Shown here one piece after another: positions 63,298 to 64,000 of a stretch of DNA of 64,000 nucleotides; positions within the stretch are counted from its first letter, which is position 1, and each line of letters opens with the position of its first letter. This DNA comes from Maledivibacter halophilus (lineage in GTDB: Bacteria > Bacillota > Clostridia > Peptostreptococcales > Caminicellaceae). The notes under the pieces were generated by a model. It was given only the letters and a program-made list of their open reading frames with translations. It did not search any database and was not told where the DNA came from. The position numbers were made by a program, and so were the translations under genes. The stretch is taken from positions 310,001-374,000 of the forward strand of contig NZ_FUZT01000002.1 in assembly GCF_900167445.1 (NCBI RefSeq). Direction: 5' to 3'.

Positions 63298-64000
63298 TTT
63301 TATTTTTTGCAAGCAATTCAAAAGCTTTATCGTAAAATTCTTGTGCTTTTTTAGAATCATTAAGTCCTATATAAGCCTTACCAAGGAGTTTATAAATAAC
63401 AGGAAATTTAAAGCCAGCTTTTATTTTTGTATAGAGCTTTAAGCTCATATTAAGATATTCTAAAGCTTTTTGGCAATCATTTTTTACAAGTAAAGTTTCA
63501 CCGATTAAAGAATAAACATCTGCCTTCAAAGAAATGTATTCATTATCAAATCTATTTATAGATTCAAGTTCCTTAATTATTTTTTCCGTTTCATTAATTG
63601 CTTTATCATAATCTTTTTCATAAAAATGTATTTTAGATTTTATGAATCTATTATATAAAAGGGTAAATATTTTCATATGCTGTTCTTTAATTGTTTCTGC
63701 AATTTCAACAGATTTATTGATATTTTCAAGGGCAGTATCATAATTCCCAATTTCTATATGTGCTTTTGCTATTCTAAAATAAATTCCAGAATGAAGCTTT
63801 GGATTATTAAGTAGGTTTTCATATACAGGTAGAATTTTTTCTAGTGTATTTAGGGAATCTTCATATTGTTCTAAAAAGAAATAGCATGTAGACAATGTTA
63901 TATATGAACCTAAAACGTGTTCATTAATAATATTTTCCCTCTTTGATAAATTTATTATTTTTCTAAGATAGTCTATTGCAACAGAATAATTACCCTTCTG
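63293..64000 (-). CDS. Tetratricopeptide-repeat protein, C-terminal part
   Basis: The frame stays open to the window edge, so the N-terminus lies outside; a TTG at 63895 is inside a repeat and is not the start. About 235 residues are visible, made of at least five 34-40-residue helical repeats (NYSVAIDYLRKIINL, QYEDSLNTLEKILPVY, NYDTALENINKSVEIA, DYDKAINETEKIIKEL, DCQKALEYLNMSLKLY, DSKKAQEFYDKAFELL). This is a protein-interaction scaffold. In Clostridia such repeats often follow an N-terminal helix-turn-helix in peptide-sensing regulators, but that part is not visible here. Confidence 0.85.
   Translation of the reverse strand, partial: QKGNYSVAIDYLRKIINLSKRENIINEHVLGSYITLSTCYFFLEQYEDSLNTLEKILPVYENLLNNPKLHSGIYFRIAKAHIEIGNYDTALENINKSVEIAETIKEQHMKIFTLLYNRFIKSKIHFYEKDYDKAINETEKIIKELESINRFDNEYISLKADVYSLIGETLLVKNDCQKALEYLNMSLKLYTKIKAGFKFPVIYKLLGKAYIGLNDSKKAQEFYDKAFELLAKNKI

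Overview
The window is AT-rich DNA with strong Shine-Dalgarno sites, many ATG/TTG/GTG starts and rho-independent terminators. It encodes a class III anaerobic ribonucleotide reductase, butyrate-type CoA enzymes, peptide uptake genes and several sigma-54 activators. This points to a strictly anaerobic, low-GC Gram-positive bacterium of the Clostridia/Tissierellia type that ferments peptides and amino acids. The taxonomic placement is inferred from gene content only.

Layout. 1-8.6 kb: end of a kinase-like gene, a beta-CASP RNA nuclease with an unusual duplicated tail, a response regulator-diguanylate cyclase, an AraC regulator fused to a GH39 glycosidase, and a lipoprotein. 8.65-13.0 kb: a CRISPR island with a stand-alone cas6 and three separate mini-arrays. 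Each array is preceded by a near-identical ~165 bp leader that starts with a conserved GTCGTC...GACGAC hairpin. A small coiled-coil gene, two divergent XRE regulators and a MntA/HepT toxin-antitoxin pair lie between the arrays. No other cas genes are present. Further hairpins of the same family lie at 9.84, 17.82 and 17.93 kb. 13.3-17.8 kb: a chemotaxis receptor, a small membrane protein, and the psuK-psuG pseudouridine catabolism pair.

18.2-25.1 kb: a CBS-PAS sigma-54 activator sits upstream of a good -24/-12 promoter and four CoA-metabolism genes (crotonase-like protein, CoA-transferase, thiolase, 3-hydroxyacyl-CoA dehydrogenase). Two strong hairpins between the second and third genes may be an IS200/IS605-type relic. 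25.4-28.5 kb: cobO, thrC, thrB. 28.6-45.7 kb: a peptide-utilisation region. A sigma-54 activator precedes a second -24/-12 promoter, a C26 glutamine-amidotransferase-like hydrolase and a peptide-binding lipoprotein. After nrdDG (with a putative NrdR box pair) comes a complete Dpp/Opp ABC transporter, then a paralogous regulator that has lost the sigma-54 contact motif, and an M42 aminopeptidase.

46.4-64 kb: envelope and signalling genes. These are lemA with a TPM-domain partner, mltG, a three-gene operon of CWB2-repeat membrane proteins (one fused to a DUF4396-like membrane domain), a DUF1657-like protein, a GHKL kinase / nfeD / floA / 58-aa protein / LytTR regulator cluster, a PD-(D/E)XK-like protein, a QueT-type transporter with a highly structured 5' leader, a DEAD-box helicase with a DbpA-type tail, and an OadA-type carboxyltransferase lacking its biotin domain. 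A TPR protein is cut by the window end. Two families of dispersed AT-rich palindromic repeats link the 13, 46 and 59 kb intergenic regions.
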